The notes under the pieces were generated by a model, which made no database searches, was not told the origin of the DNA, and saw only the letters and a program-made list of their open reading frames with translations. Both the position numbers and the translations under genes were made by a program. Positions 1 to 9,054 of a DNA stretch of 64,000 nucleotides are shown here, piece after piece. The stretch covers positions 248,001-312,000 of the forward strand of contig CAVRXL010000003.1 in NCBI GenBank assembly GCA_963725145.1, in the 5' to 3' direction. Numbering within the stretch: the first letter of the stretch is position 1; every line of letters starts with the position of its first letter. This DNA comes from DATAEE01 sp963725145 (lineage in GTDB: Bacteria > Acidobacteriota > Vicinamibacteria > Vicinamibacterales > 2-12-FULL-66-21).

Positions 1-501
1 TGCAACCTGGCCTGGGGCATCATCGACGGCGCCATGTACATCATGGATGCGATGTTCAATCGCAGTCGATCGGCCCGCATCCGGTCGCTGCTCCGCCAGT
101 CCGGCGAGTCGGGCGCCCTGGCGATCATCGCGTGGGAGCTCGACCCGAGACTCTCTGACATCACGACCGCGGACGAGCGCGCGCGGTTTTACCGATCGAT
201 CCTGACCCTGGCCGGCCGGATGCCCGTGACCCCAACCAGACTCGAGCGGTCCGACATCTACGGCGGCATCGCGTGCGCGGTGCTCGTCTTCCTCACGGCC
301 CTGCCGGCGGCCGTGCCGTTCATGCTGATCGACGACGCTCGACTGGCTCTCCGCGTCTCGAACGGCCTTCTCGTCGCGATGCTCTTCGGCGTTGGGTACT
401 TCTGGGCGCGTCACACCAACGCGAACCGGTTGATCACCGGGCTGGTGATGATGCTCGTCGGTGTGCTCCTCGTGGCAGCAGCCATCGCGCTCGGCGGGTG
501 A
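1..501 (+). CDS. VIT1/CCC1-like membrane protein, 5' end missing
   Basis: The reading frame is open from base 1, so the gene starts before the window; 166 residues remain. The first visible residues (CNLAWGIID) resemble the conserved first-helix segment of VIT1/CCC1-type iron/manganese transporter relatives. A soluble charged stretch follows (about residues 20-80), then three hydrophobic segments near residues 86-106, 112-133 and 140-164, consistent with the C-terminal membrane bundle. The product would sit in the inner membrane. The stop lies 6 bp from the convergent stop of the MscS gene. Family assignment rests on the N-terminal motif and topology only; metal specificity cannot be judged. 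Confidence 0.6.
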   Translation, partial: CNLAWGIIDGAMYIMDAMFNRSRSARIRSLLRQSGESGALAIIAWELDPRLSDITTADERARFYRSILTLAGRMPVTPTRLERSDIYGGIACAVLVFLTALPAAVPFMLIDDARLALRVSNGLLVAMLFGVGYFWARHTNANRLITGLVMMLVGVLLVAAAIALGG

Positions 502-507
502 AGCTCG

Positions 508-2145
508 TCACGGTTTCGCGGCCGGTGCGGCGAACCACTTCGAGCGCTCGACGACCGCGGGCTTGTCGGGCTGACCCTCGAAGTGCGGACTCATGATCTG
601 GACGCCCTGCTCGTTGAAGGCGTCGAGAATCTGCTCGTGCAGCCTGGACATGAGCACCGGCCTTGGCACCGAGATGGTGCCATGCGCGACCAGCTCGTAC
701 TCGACGTAGAAGTCCGAGAGCGCCGTCTCGAAGACCACCGGGGCCGGTTCCTGCAGAACGCCGTCGGTCCGCGCGGCGGCAAGCAGCAGCATCGCGCGCA
801 CCTGTCTCCACGGTGCGTCGTAGCCGATCGTCACGGACGTGGAGAGCACGACCCCGCCGGCAGGCGCGCGCGAGAAGTTCCGTATGGCATCGGCCACGAC
901 GACTGAGTTCGGAATCGTGACCTCTTCCTGCGCGCGCGTGGTGAGCGTGACGCTCACGAGCCCGAGGTCCTTGACGACGCCGTGAACGTTCCCGACCTTG
1001 ACGACGTCGCCTGGCCGCAGCGCACGATTGAACGTCACGAAGAGTCCACCCAGTATCTGGCCGACGATGCCTACCGATCCCAGCGACACCATGAGGCCGA
1101 CGAAGACGCTCACTCCCTTGAACGCCTCGGTATTCGCGCCGGGGACATAAGGGTACGCCACCGTGATCGCGAAGACCCAGATGGCGAGCACCGCCAGACG
1201 CCGTGCGGCTTTCGCAGCGAGCGGATCGAGCCAGGAGAGCGGCAGGTCGCCTCGCTCGACTGCACGGAACCAGGCGCCGGCCGCCGCCGCGACCATGCGT
1301 GTGATGAGCAGGATCACCGCGAGCGTGATCAGATTCGGGAGATGGTCGACCACGGCGGCCGCCATCCGCGTGAGCGTGTCGATCAGAAATCCACCGAGCG
1401 TCTGGCCCCACGGCCGCGAGTAGGCGAAGCGCGACAGGACGAACGTCAGCCAGAGGTAGGCGGCCGTCAGTCTCACCGCGAGGCCGATAAGGCGAATGAG
1501 CCAGCCGAGGGCCCAGTACACGAAGGGGCGCGGATCGATCCCGGCGATCGCCGCCGCCTTGATCCGCCTGGCGGCGGCGGGCGTCAGCCGGGCCAGCAGC
1601 CACTGGAGCGCTCGCCAGCTGGCCAGCCAAATCACCACGAACGCGACCGTCGCGAGCAGCGCCTCAGCGATGCTGCGGAGGAGGACCGGCCACCGGCGCT
1701 GCTCGGCGCGCTCGCGCAGCAATGTCTGCAGCCGACTCACCGCCTGGGCGCCAGCCGCGTCGAGCGAGCTCGCGGTGTCCTGGGGCAGGTCCTTCTCGAG
1801 AATCCCGAAGAGCACGTCCGCCGCGCCGACAACAAGGACCCCGCGGTCGGCGCCCAACTCCGCGATGGTGTAGCGGATCTCCTCGGGGACGAGCCTGTCG
1901 AGCGCGGCTTCGATCCGCGCGGAGGCCGTTTCGGTTCGCTGTTTCGGACTGTTGGAGCCGAAGGGTGCGCGAAACACAGCGATCGGCCGATTCCAGACCA
2001 TGAGCGTGGCGGGCACCTGTTCAGACAGGACCGCCTGCGTGGGTGGAGCCGGGACTGCAGCGGGAGGAGGCTGATCCTGCGCCCGGGCCTCGAGCGCCGA
2101 TGCCGCCAGAAAGCACAGGACGACACACATTCGGAAGAAACGCAT
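508..2145 (-). CDS. MscS-family mechanosensitive ion channel with signal peptide
   Basis: A 545-residue protein with a cleavable-looking signal peptide (about residues 1-22, ending EARA/Q), a periplasmic N-terminal region of about 130 residues, then several membrane helices (about 150-175, 205-245, 265-300, 320-340). The last helix and following segment have the glycine/alanine-rich pore-helix character and the FxxxLRPGDVVKV-type motif of the MscS beta domain, continuing into the alpha/beta C-terminal domain. It should act as an inner-membrane tension-gated channel. The larger size compared with E. coli MscS (286 aa) fits the multi-helix MscS subfamilies. A GGAGAG ribosome site precedes the ATG. 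It is divergent from the porin gene over 94 bp. Confidence 0.88.
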   Translation of the reverse strand: MRFFRMCVVLCFLAASALEARAQDQPPPAAVPAPPTQAVLSEQVPATLMVWNRPIAVFRAPFGSNSPKQRTETASARIEAALDRLVPEEIRYTIAELGADRGVLVVGAADVLFGILEKDLPQDTASSLDAAGAQAVSRLQTLLRERAEQRRWPVLLRSIAEALLATVAFVVIWLASWRALQWLLARLTPAAARRIKAAAIAGIDPRPFVYWALGWLIRLIGLAVRLTAAYLWLTFVLSRFAYSRPWGQTLGGFLIDTLTRMAAAVVDHLPNLITLAVILLITRMVAAAAGAWFRAVERGDLPLSWLDPLAAKAARRLAVLAIWVFAITVAYPYVPGANTEAFKGVSVFVGLMVSLGSVGIVGQILGGLFVTFNRALRPGDVVKVGNVHGVVKDLGLVSVTLTTRAQEEVTIPNSVVVADAIRNFSRAPAGGVVLSTSVTIGYDAPWRQVRAMLLLAAARTDGVLQEPAPVVFETALSDFYVEYELVAHGTISVPRPVLMSRLHEQILDAFNEQGVQIMSPHFEGQPDKPAVVERSKWFAAPAAKP

Positions 2146-2239
2146 GCGTAAAGCTCTCCGATAGCACCGGCCGCGTCAATACTGAACCAAGGTCCAATAG
2201 AACCTCACCTGAGGGTCTCCTACTCTCGGAGCGGACCAC

Positions 2240-3592
2240 ATGAGGCCTGCGATGCGGGTTCTGCCGGCTTTGGCGATCCTGATGCTCCCGACTGCCGCGC
2301 GCGGACAGGATCCGCCGCCGCCGCAGGCGGAGGCGCGGCCTACGGGCCTTCCGTCACGGCTGCAGTGGACCTTCAATTTCGATGCAGGCTGGGGCAACTT
2401 CGGGTTCCAGAACTCCTTGTTCACGAACCCGAGGGAGGGCGTCGTGGAGAACCTCAGCGACCAGTGGTTCGAGGGTTATGTGAAGCCGGCCCTGTCGGCG
2501 ACCTACACGCTGGGCTCGAGCAGCCAGATCTACGGCAAGGTGAGCGCGGTCGGCGAGCGCACGTACGGTTCGGTCCCGAAGGCGTTTGGCGAGGACGTGT
2601 CGTCGTTCGGGCCCGAAGACCTCTACATCGGCTGGCGATCGGGAAAGACGCTCGAGCGCTTCGGCGAGAACGCTCTGGACTTCACGGTCGGGCGATCGCA
2701 GTACACCATCGGCCACGGCATGCTGCTGTACGACGGCAGCGCCGAAGGCGGCACCCGCGGCGGCTATTGGACCAACGCGCGGAAAGCGTTCGAGCTCGCC
2801 GCCATCGGCCGCTTCAAGCCCGGCCCTCACACCGCCGAACTGTTCTACCTGGACAGGGACGAGCTGCCGGAGGCCGATTCGGGCAGCCGGCTGTGGGGCG
2901 CGAACTACGAGCTGGCCGTCGGCGAGGAGTCGACGTTCGGCGCGGCCTACCTGCGGGTCTTCGCCGACGAGGCGTTCAGGCCGGAACGGGACGGGCTGAA
3001 CGTGCTCAACCTGCGAGCCTACACGGCGCCGCTGCCGAATCTGCCCGATCTGTCTTTCGAGTTCGAGTATGCGGTCGAAGACAACGGCGAGGCGCTCGAC
3101 TCGAACGCATGGACGCTCCAGGCCGCGTATCAACTGAGTGACGTGGCCTGGACGCCGGTCGTGTCCTATCGCTACGCCTTCTTCGAAGGCGACGATCCGG
3201 CGACCCCCGCCAACGAGGCGTTCGATCCGCTCTTTCTCGGCTTCAACGACTGGGGCCAGTGGTGGCAGGGTGAGATAGCGGGCGAATACTTCCTGTCGAA
3301 CTCCAACCTGATGTCGCACCTGCTCCGCGTGGACCTGACACCGAACGACGCTATTGGCACCGGCCTGCTGTTCTTCCGGTTCACGCTCGACGAGCCTGCG
3401 TCGTTCGCGGAGGGCGTCACCGAGAAAGATCTGGCATTCGAGATCGACTGGTACCTGGACTGGAAGATCAACACGAACTTCACCGCCAGCTTCCTCGCGG
3501 CCTATGCCGATCCAGGCAAGGCGGTCCAACAGGGGTTCGACCGCACGAAGAACTTCACCTACGCGATGGTCTATCTCGGATACAGTTTCTGA
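2240..3592 (+). CDS. Outer-membrane beta-barrel porin, alginate-export-like
   Basis: A 450-residue exported protein: signal peptide of about 24 residues ending AARG/Q, followed by alternating amphipathic strands rich in Tyr, Trp and Gly and a C-terminal Phe (YLGYSF), the usual outer-membrane barrel signature. The pattern of strands and motifs such as GRSQYTIGHG resembles the alginate_exp porin family. GGAG lies 8 nt before the ATG at 2240; ATG 2252 is an alternative start. The stop is 35 bp before the glucosidase start on the same strand, suggesting a two-gene unit in which the porin brings in the sugar substrate. Substrate is unknown. Confidence 0.7.
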   Translation: MRPAMRVLPALAILMLPTAARGQDPPPPQAEARPTGLPSRLQWTFNFDAGWGNFGFQNSLFTNPREGVVENLSDQWFEGYVKPALSATYTLGSSSQIYGKVSAVGERTYGSVPKAFGEDVSSFGPEDLYIGWRSGKTLERFGENALDFTVGRSQYTIGHGMLLYDGSAEGGTRGGYWTNARKAFELAAIGRFKPGPHTAELFYLDRDELPEADSGSRLWGANYELAVGEESTFGAAYLRVFADEAFRPERDGLNVLNLRAYTAPLPNLPDLSFEFEYAVEDNGEALDSNAWTLQAAYQLSDVAWTPVVSYRYAFFEGDDPATPANEAFDPLFLGFNDWGQWWQGEIAGEYFLSNSNLMSHLLRVDLTPNDAIGTGLLFFRFTLDEPASFAEGVTEKDLAFEIDWYLDWKINTNFTASFLAAYADPGKAVQQGFDRTKNFTYAMVYLGYSF

Positions 3593-3627
3593 TCTGACGT
3601 GGGGTGTCAGTTGGAACAGAGGGTGTA

Positions 3628-6367
3628 ATGACGACAACAGATCGACGTCCGGGCGCCGAGGTGCGGCGGCTGAACGAGGCGCGCGATTCGCAGGTCGCGT
3701 GGCGGAGGTGGGGACCGTACCTGAGCGAACGGCAGTGGGGGACCGTCCGCGAGGACTACAGCGCCTCGGGCGACGCCTGGAGCTACTTCAACCACGATCA
3801 GGCACGCTCCCGCGCCTATCGATGGGGTGAAGACGGGCTTGCCGGAATCTCCGACGACAAGCAGCTGCTCTGCGTCGCGCTGGCCCTCTGGAACGGCAAG
3901 GATCCCATCCTCAAGGAGCGGCTCTTCGGCCTGACGAACAGCGAGGGGAACCACGGCGAGGACGTGAAGGAGTACTACTTTTACCTCGATTCGACGCCGA
4001 CCCACTCGTACATGAAATACCTCTACAAGTACCCCCACGCGGCTTATCCCTACGACGATATCGTCCGGACGAACCAGACGCGCGGCCGTCACGAAATGGA
4101 GTACGAGCTGCTCGACACCGGGATCTTCGATCAGGACCGGTACTTCGACGTGCTCGTGGAGTACGCGAAAGCCTCTCCCGAGGACATGCTGATCCAGATC
4201 ACGGTGAGCAACCGCGGACCCGAGGCCGCAACGTTGCACGTGCTGCCGACCATCTGGTTCCGCAACGTGTGGTCGTGGGGTGACGATGTGCCCCGGCCGA
4301 CGCTGAAACGCGTCGACGCCGGAACCGTCGCGGCATTACATCCGGTGCTCGGCGAGCGGCGTTTCTCCGGCGATGGCGCGCCCGAGTGGCTGTTCACCGA
4401 GAACGAAACCAATACCGAACGCGTCGGCCACAGGCCGAACGGGACCCCGTACGTCAAAGACGGGATCGGCAACTACGTCGTGCGCGGCCAACGGCAGGCG
4501 GTGAACCCCGCGCACTCGGGGACAAAGGCTGCGGCCCATTATTCGTTCACCGTGGGCGCCGGGGCGTCACAGGTGATCCGCCTGCGCCTGTCGGATACCG
4601 CAGCGGGCCCCGGCACCGCCATCGATTCCTTCGGCCCGGCGTTCGACGCGGTCATGACCGAACGCCGGGGGGACGCCGACGAGTTCTACGGCGAGGTCAT
4701 CCCGTCGTCGCTCGATAGCGATGCGGCGAACGTGATGCGTCAGGCGCTCGCCGGCATGCTCTGGTCCAAGCAGTTCTACAACTACGACGTCGACCAGTGG
4801 CTCACCGAGCGGGGCGTCGATCCGTTCAAGCCCCGCCGCGGCGCCGGCCCTCGCAACGATCGCTGGCATCACATGCTCAACACCGACGTGATCTCGATGC
4901 CGGACAAATGGGAGTACCCCTGGTACGCGGCGTGGGACCTCGCCTTCCACGTGCTGGCGCTGACGATGGTCGACGAAGACTTCGGCAAGCAGCAGCTCGA
5001 CCTGATGCTGCAGGATCGCTATCTCCATCCCAGCGGGCAGATTCCCGCGTACGAGTGGAACTTCGGCGACGTCAACCCCCCCGTGCACGCCTGGTCGACG
5101 ATCTACACCTACCGCCTCGAGAAGGCCAGGCACGGGCGCGGCGATCTCGACTGGCTCGAGCGGTCGTTCCACAAGCTCGTCCTCAATTTCACGTGGTGGG
5201 TCAACCGGAAGGATCGCTCCGGGAGCAACGTGTTCGAAGGTGGATTCCTCGGGCTCGACAACATCGGCGTCTTCGACCGGAGCTCCCCGCTGCCGACCGG
5301 CGGCTACCTGGAGCAGGCGGACGGCACCGCCTGGATGGCGCTCTTCTGTCAGAACATGCTCGAAATTGCGTCAGAGCTGGCGCTGGAGAAGCCCGCCTAC
5401 CGCGACATGAGCCTCAAGTTCGTCGAGCACTATCTCTGGATTGCGTCGTCGATGATTCATGGCGGCGGCGACGTCGGGATGTGGGACGAGACGGACGGAT
5501 TCTTCTACGACGTGCTCAGGCTGCCGGACGGCAGCGCCCAACGGCTCAAGGTGCGCTCCATGGTCGGACTGCTTCCGCTCTGCGCCGTCACGGTGTTCGA
5601 GGGCGAGCTGGTGAAGAAAAACCCGTCGCTCGTACCCCGGCTGCGCCAGTTCATCGATGCGCGCCCCGAGCTGACCGCGTTCATCCAGGACCCGGCCCAG
5701 CGCGGGGAAAAGGACCGCATGCTTGGCGCGATCCTGAACGAGGAGAAGCTCCGCCGGGTGCTGGCCCGGATGCTCGACGAGCAAGAGTTCCTGAGTCCTT
5801 ACGGCATTCGATCGATCTCGCGGTATCACGAGCGCCATCCCTACGTGTTCCACGCCGGCAACCAGGAGTATCGAGTGTCGTACCTGCCGGCGGAATCCGA
5901 CAGCGGGATGTTCGGCGGCAACTCCAACTGGCGCGGGCCGATCTGGATGCCGGTCAATGGGCTGATCATCCGGGCGCTGCTGCAGGTACTACGCGTACTA
6001 CGGCGACACCTTCACGATCGAGTGTCCTACTGGATCGGGGCGTCGGATGACGTTATACGGCGTCGCCGAGGAGATCGCGCGCAGGCTGTCGGGGATCTTC
6101 CAGAGAGACCGCAACGGCCGACGGCCGGTGTATGGCGGCTCCACGAAGTTCCAGGACGATCCTCACTGGAGGGATCTCATCCTGTTCTACGAGTATTTTC
6201 ACGGCGACAACGGCGCCGGCCTCGGCGCCAGCCACCAGACGGGCTGGACGGGAATCGTCGCCCGCATGATGCAGCTCTTTGCCACCACGTCGGCCGAGCA
6301 GGTTCTGGAACTGGGCAAGGTTGCGGTGACGAAGGAACCCCTCGCCGGCGCGGGCCATCGGCGGTAG
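3628..6367 (+). pseudogene. GH63/MGH1-like glucosidase, interrupted by one frameshift
   Basis: The gene encodes a large (alpha/alpha)6-barrel type glycosidase related to the glucosidase/mannosylglycerate hydrolase (GH63-like) family. Residues 1-786 read in one frame up to the conserved GNSNWRGPIWMP motif. One extra G in the GG at 5985-5986 then shifts the frame. The continuation (YYAYYGDTFTIECPTGSG, then the ORF reaching 6367 with the family motif SHQTGWTG) is in the next frame; removing one G gives a normal 912-residue protein. If the shift is real, translation would run 47 codons past this point out of frame to a stop at 6508-6510. I chose ATG 3628 (AGAGGG 7 nt upstream) over GTG 3604. Likely cytoplasmic, no signal peptide. 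Downstream of the porin. Confidence 0.85.
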
Positions 6368-6456
6368 AACACCATTCGCCGGACTTGACGCCCGGCTCCT
6401 TCAGGCGCTGCTCCAGCGGCGATAGTCGTCGACGGCGTTCCTCCTCGAGGCGTGTT

Positions 6457-6478
6457 AGACTCTTACTGGTAGGAGTCT
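6457..6478. promoter_or_regulatory. Inverted repeat, probable autoregulatory operator of the toxin-antitoxin operon
   Basis: Arms AGACTCTTAC and GTAGGAGTCT flank a 2-bp centre, 10-bp arms with one mismatch. The right arm contains the GGAG ribosome site of the antitoxin gene, whose ATG is at 6483; a TAGACT -10-like hexamer overlaps the left arm. Position and symmetry fit binding by the AbrB-type antitoxin, alone or with the toxin, as is usual for these operons. Binding itself is inference. Confidence 0.6.
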
Positions 6479-6482
6479 TACC

Positions 6483-6707
6483 ATGCGACTCACGTCCAAA
6501 GGTCAGGTGACCATTCCTCTGGAGATACGCGAGCGGTTGGGCCTGTTGCCCAACACCGAAGTCGAGTTCGAGGTCGACGGAGACGCCGTCCGGGTGCGGA
6601 AGGCGCGGCGGAGCCGCGCGCGTGGCCGAGGAATCGTCGCGCACCTGAAAGGGCGTGCGACGACGGGCCTGACGACCGACGAGATCATGGCCCTCACACG
6701 CGGGTAG
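6483..6707 (+). CDS. AbrB/MazE-type antitoxin (SpoVT-AbrB domain)
   Basis: A 74-residue DNA-binding protein. Residues 1-45 show the swapped-hairpin AbrB pattern: SKGQVTIPLEIRERLGL, then an EVEFEVDGDAVRVRK strand segment. The C-terminal 30 residues, Arg-rich then ending TTDEIMALTRG, are the usual toxin-wrapping tail of VapB-like antitoxins. It should neutralise the adjacent PIN toxin and repress the operon. The toxin GTG is 4 bp after the stop. Confidence 0.9.
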   Translation: MRLTSKGQVTIPLEIRERLGLLPNTEVEFEVDGDAVRVRKARRSRARGRGIVAHLKGRATTGLTTDEIMALTRG

Positions 6708-6711
6708 CGTC

Positions 6712-7116
6712 GTGCCACAGACCCTCGTCGACAGTAACGTTCTCCTCGACCTCCTGACAGAAGACGAGGAATGGCAGGAGTGGTCTGCGGCTGCTCTCGA
6801 GCGCTGCGCGGAGGCCGGCCGTCTCATCGTCAATCCGATCGTCTACGCCGAAGTGTCGATCGGCTTCGACGCGATCGAAGATCTCGACGCCGCGCTGCCA
6901 GCCGGTTACTTCACGCGCGAGCCGCTGCCGTGGCCCGCGGCGTTCCTCGCCGGCAAAGCGCACGCCGCGTACCGCCGGCGCGGCGGCGCGCGGCAGCATC
7001 CGCTCCCCGACTTCTACATCGGCGCGCACGCGGCCATCGCGGGCTACACGCTGCTGACGCGCGATGCCCGGCGCTATCGGACGTACTTCCCGAAGCTCCG
7101 GCTGATCTCACCGTGA
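6712..7116 (+). CDS. vapC: VapC-type PIN-domain ribonuclease toxin
   Basis: A 134-residue PIN domain. The acidic metal-binding residues are all present: D7 (LVDSNVLLD), E47 (VYAEVSI), D100 (LPDFYIGAHA) and D118 (LTRDARRY). PIN toxins of this type cleave RNA with Mg2+/Mn2+ until bound by the cognate antitoxin. The start is GTG, 4 bp downstream of the antitoxin stop, so the pair is translationally linked. The gene ends 26 bp from the convergent DUF1080 gene. All four acidic residues being intact argues that the toxin is functional. Confidence 0.92.
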   Translation: MPQTLVDSNVLLDLLTEDEEWQEWSAAALERCAEAGRLIVNPIVYAEVSIGFDAIEDLDAALPAGYFTREPLPWPAAFLAGKAHAAYRRRGGARQHPLPDFYIGAHAAIAGYTLLTRDARRYRTYFPKLRLISP

Positions 7117-7142
7117 TGCCGGTCGTGGAATCCGTGGCCCGG

Positions 7143-7874
7143 CTACGGCAGCTCTCTGATGGAGATATTGCGGAACTGGACCAGGCTCGGCGGGCTTGAC
7201 CAGATACCCGCCTTCTTGGCGCCGTGGTGCTGAAGCCCGATCGGACCGCGCGCCGGCACGTCGGGCAACTGGGCCTTGCTGATGACCTCGTCGCCGTTGA
7301 GCACGACCGTCAGCCGGTCTCCCTGCAGCGTGATCTCGAACGTGTTCCACGCGCCGATGTCCCGGTCGGCGAGCTTCTTCGGCGTCACGCCGGCGCGTAC
7401 GGCGGCGGGCATCTTCTGATCCATCCGGTAGCCGTACACCTCGCCCGAGCCCACCGGCCAGCACCAGATGTTCACCTGGGCCTTGCTCGCGCCGCGCAGA
7501 TAGATCCCTGAATCCGAGTCAGGCACCGCGATCCGGATCTCCTTGCCGTCGGCATCCTTCTTGTGGGTCCCGTCGGGCTTGATGATCGGGACCGACGGGT
7601 TCGTGTACGGCGTGCTCTTGATGCGCCAGTCCACCCGCAGCACGAAGTTACCGAACGTGCGCTCGCTGTAGAGACTCTTGTCGCCGGACGCCTCGCTCTC
7701 GGCGTCGTAGTCGATGACGCCGTCGACGACCTTCCAGTGGCCGTTGTCGCCGTCGGGCACCTTCCAGCCCGTCAGGTCGCGGCCGTTGAACAGCTGCGTA
7801 AACCCGTCCTGAGCGGCCGCCGGGACGAGGATGACGAGGGCGAGCGCGAGCGGGAGAAGAGGCTTTGCGTTCAT
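7143..7874 (-). CDS. DUF1080 3-keto-disaccharide/glycoside hydrolase, exported
   Basis: A 243-residue protein starting MNAKPLLPLALAL, with a signal peptide cleaved near AAAQ (about residue 21). The mature start carries the DUF1080 signature LFNGRDLTGWK, followed by a beta-rich concanavalin-like fold and the SDSGIYLRG motif near residue 125. Members of this family hydrolyse 3-keto-glycosides or bind carbohydrate in the periplasm. ATG 7874 is chosen over longer upstream starts because it begins a clean signal peptide. Its start is only 37 bp from the divergent oxidoreductase ATG at 7912, so the two genes likely share a control region, fitting a joint role in keto-sugar use. Confidence 0.85.
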   Translation of the reverse strand: MNAKPLLPLALALVILVPAAAQDGFTQLFNGRDLTGWKVPDGDNGHWKVVDGVIDYDAESEASGDKSLYSERTFGNFVLRVDWRIKSTPYTNPSVPIIKPDGTHKKDADGKEIRIAVPDSDSGIYLRGASKAQVNIWCWPVGSGEVYGYRMDQKMPAAVRAGVTPKKLADRDIGAWNTFEITLQGDRLTVVLNGDEVISKAQLPDVPARGPIGLQHHGAKKAGIWSSPPSLVQFRNISIRELP

Positions 7875-7911
7875 GGCGGGCACTAGTCTACCCTCTCTCC
7901 GGGAGTTCACG

Positions 7912-9054
7912 ATGCCCACCCGGGACGGCAGGCTCGGCGTCGGCGTATGCGGGATCGGATGGTGCGCGTCGCAGCACATCTCGGCCTTTCAGAAGAACCC
8001 GCGCACCGCCGTGACGGCCCTCTGCGGCCGGGACGAGGGGCGGACGCGGGAGAACCTGTCGAAGTACGGCCTCATCCTGCCCGAGGCGCGGGTCACGACC
8101 CGCTTCCAGGACCTGCTGGCCTCTCCGGAGGTCGACATCATCTCGATCACGACGCCCAATCACCTGCATGCCGAACAGGCGGTCGCCGCCGCCCGCGCCG
8201 GCAAGCACATGGTGCTCGAGAAACCGACCGCGCTCGACGTCGCCGAGCTCGTGCGCGTCCGCGACGCCGTGCGGGAAGCGGGCGTCCGCACGATCGTCTC
8301 CTTCGAGCTCCGGTATAACCCGTTCCTGAAGTTCGCCCGCTGGCTGCGGACGTCCGGATGGCTCGGCGAGGTTCGCTTCGCGCGCACGCAGTACCTCTCG
8401 CACGTGACCGATTGGTATTCCGGCTGGGACTGGGTCCGCACGCGGGAAAAGGGACGCAGCCACCTCCTCGCGGCAGGTTGCCACGCGGTGGACGCGCTGC
8501 GGTGGTGCTCGGGGCTCGAGGCGGTGGAGGTCAGCGCGTTCCACACGCGAATCACGCCGGGCTACGAATGGCCGACGTCAATCATCGCGAACCTCCGGCT
8601 CGAGGGGAAGGCGCTCGGGCACGTCACGAGCTCGACCGACTTCAAGCTGCCGTACAATTTCGGCGTCGAGCTGATGGGCGACCGCGCCACGCTTCGACAG
8701 GACCTGCTGCAGTCGCTGGAAGGGAAGATGGACCTCGACGCGCTGGCGCGCGAGAACCCGTTCGAGGACGTCAGGCTCGAGTCGACCGTCGACGTGCTCG
8801 ACCGTCCCGCGGTTCGCATCGTCTGCGTGATGCCCGGCTCCGCGGACGTCAGCCACCATCCGTTTCAAGCCGAAATGGACGAGCTCGTGTCCTGCATCGA
8901 TGAGGGCCGTGAGACGTCGATCAGCGTGTTCGAAGCGCAGAAGACGATGGAGATCTGTCTGGCGGCGGATCGGTCGGCCGAACAAGGCGGCCGGCCGGTG
9001 GCGCTGCCGCTGATAGGTGAGATGGAGTATGAGCATGCGACCAACGCGACGTGA
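7912..9054 (+). CDS. Gfo/Idh/MocA family oxidoreductase (cytoplasmic)
   Basis: A 380-residue NAD(P)-binding oxidoreductase. The Rossmann motif GVCGIGWCA is near the N-terminus (about residues 9-17), the EKPTALDV motif with the conserved Lys follows at about residue 104, and GCHAVDALRW supplies the conserved catalytic-region His. No signal peptide is present, unlike the next gene. GGGAG lies 6 nt before ATG 7912. It overlaps the following oxidoreductase by about 20 bp, so the two are co-transcribed. Family members oxidise or reduce sugars or cyclitols; the substrate is unknown but the DUF1080 neighbour suggests a keto-sugar. Confidence 0.9.
   Translation: MPTRDGRLGVGVCGIGWCASQHISAFQKNPRTAVTALCGRDEGRTRENLSKYGLILPEARVTTRFQDLLASPEVDIISITTPNHLHAEQAVAAARAGKHMVLEKPTALDVAELVRVRDAVREAGVRTIVSFELRYNPFLKFARWLRTSGWLGEVRFARTQYLSHVTDWYSGWDWVRTREKGRSHLLAAGCHAVDALRWCSGLEAVEVSAFHTRITPGYEWPTSIIANLRLEGKALGHVTSSTDFKLPYNFGVELMGDRATLRQDLLQSLEGKMDLDALARENPFEDVRLESTVDVLDRPAVRIVCVMPGSADVSHHPFQAEMDELVSCIDEGRETSISVFEAQKTMEICLAADRSAEQGGRPVALPLIGEMEYEHATNAT

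Noticed and set aside
982..2151. 389-codon plus-strand frame opposite the MscS gene
   Set aside because: No start signal and composition of a shadow frame; MscS motifs on the minus strand are clear.
2354..3637. Long antisense reading frame opposite the porin gene (427 codons)
   Set aside because: Shadow frame in GC-rich DNA: amino-acid use is Arg/Glu-heavy and unlike proteins, while the plus strand has signal peptide and barrel pattern.
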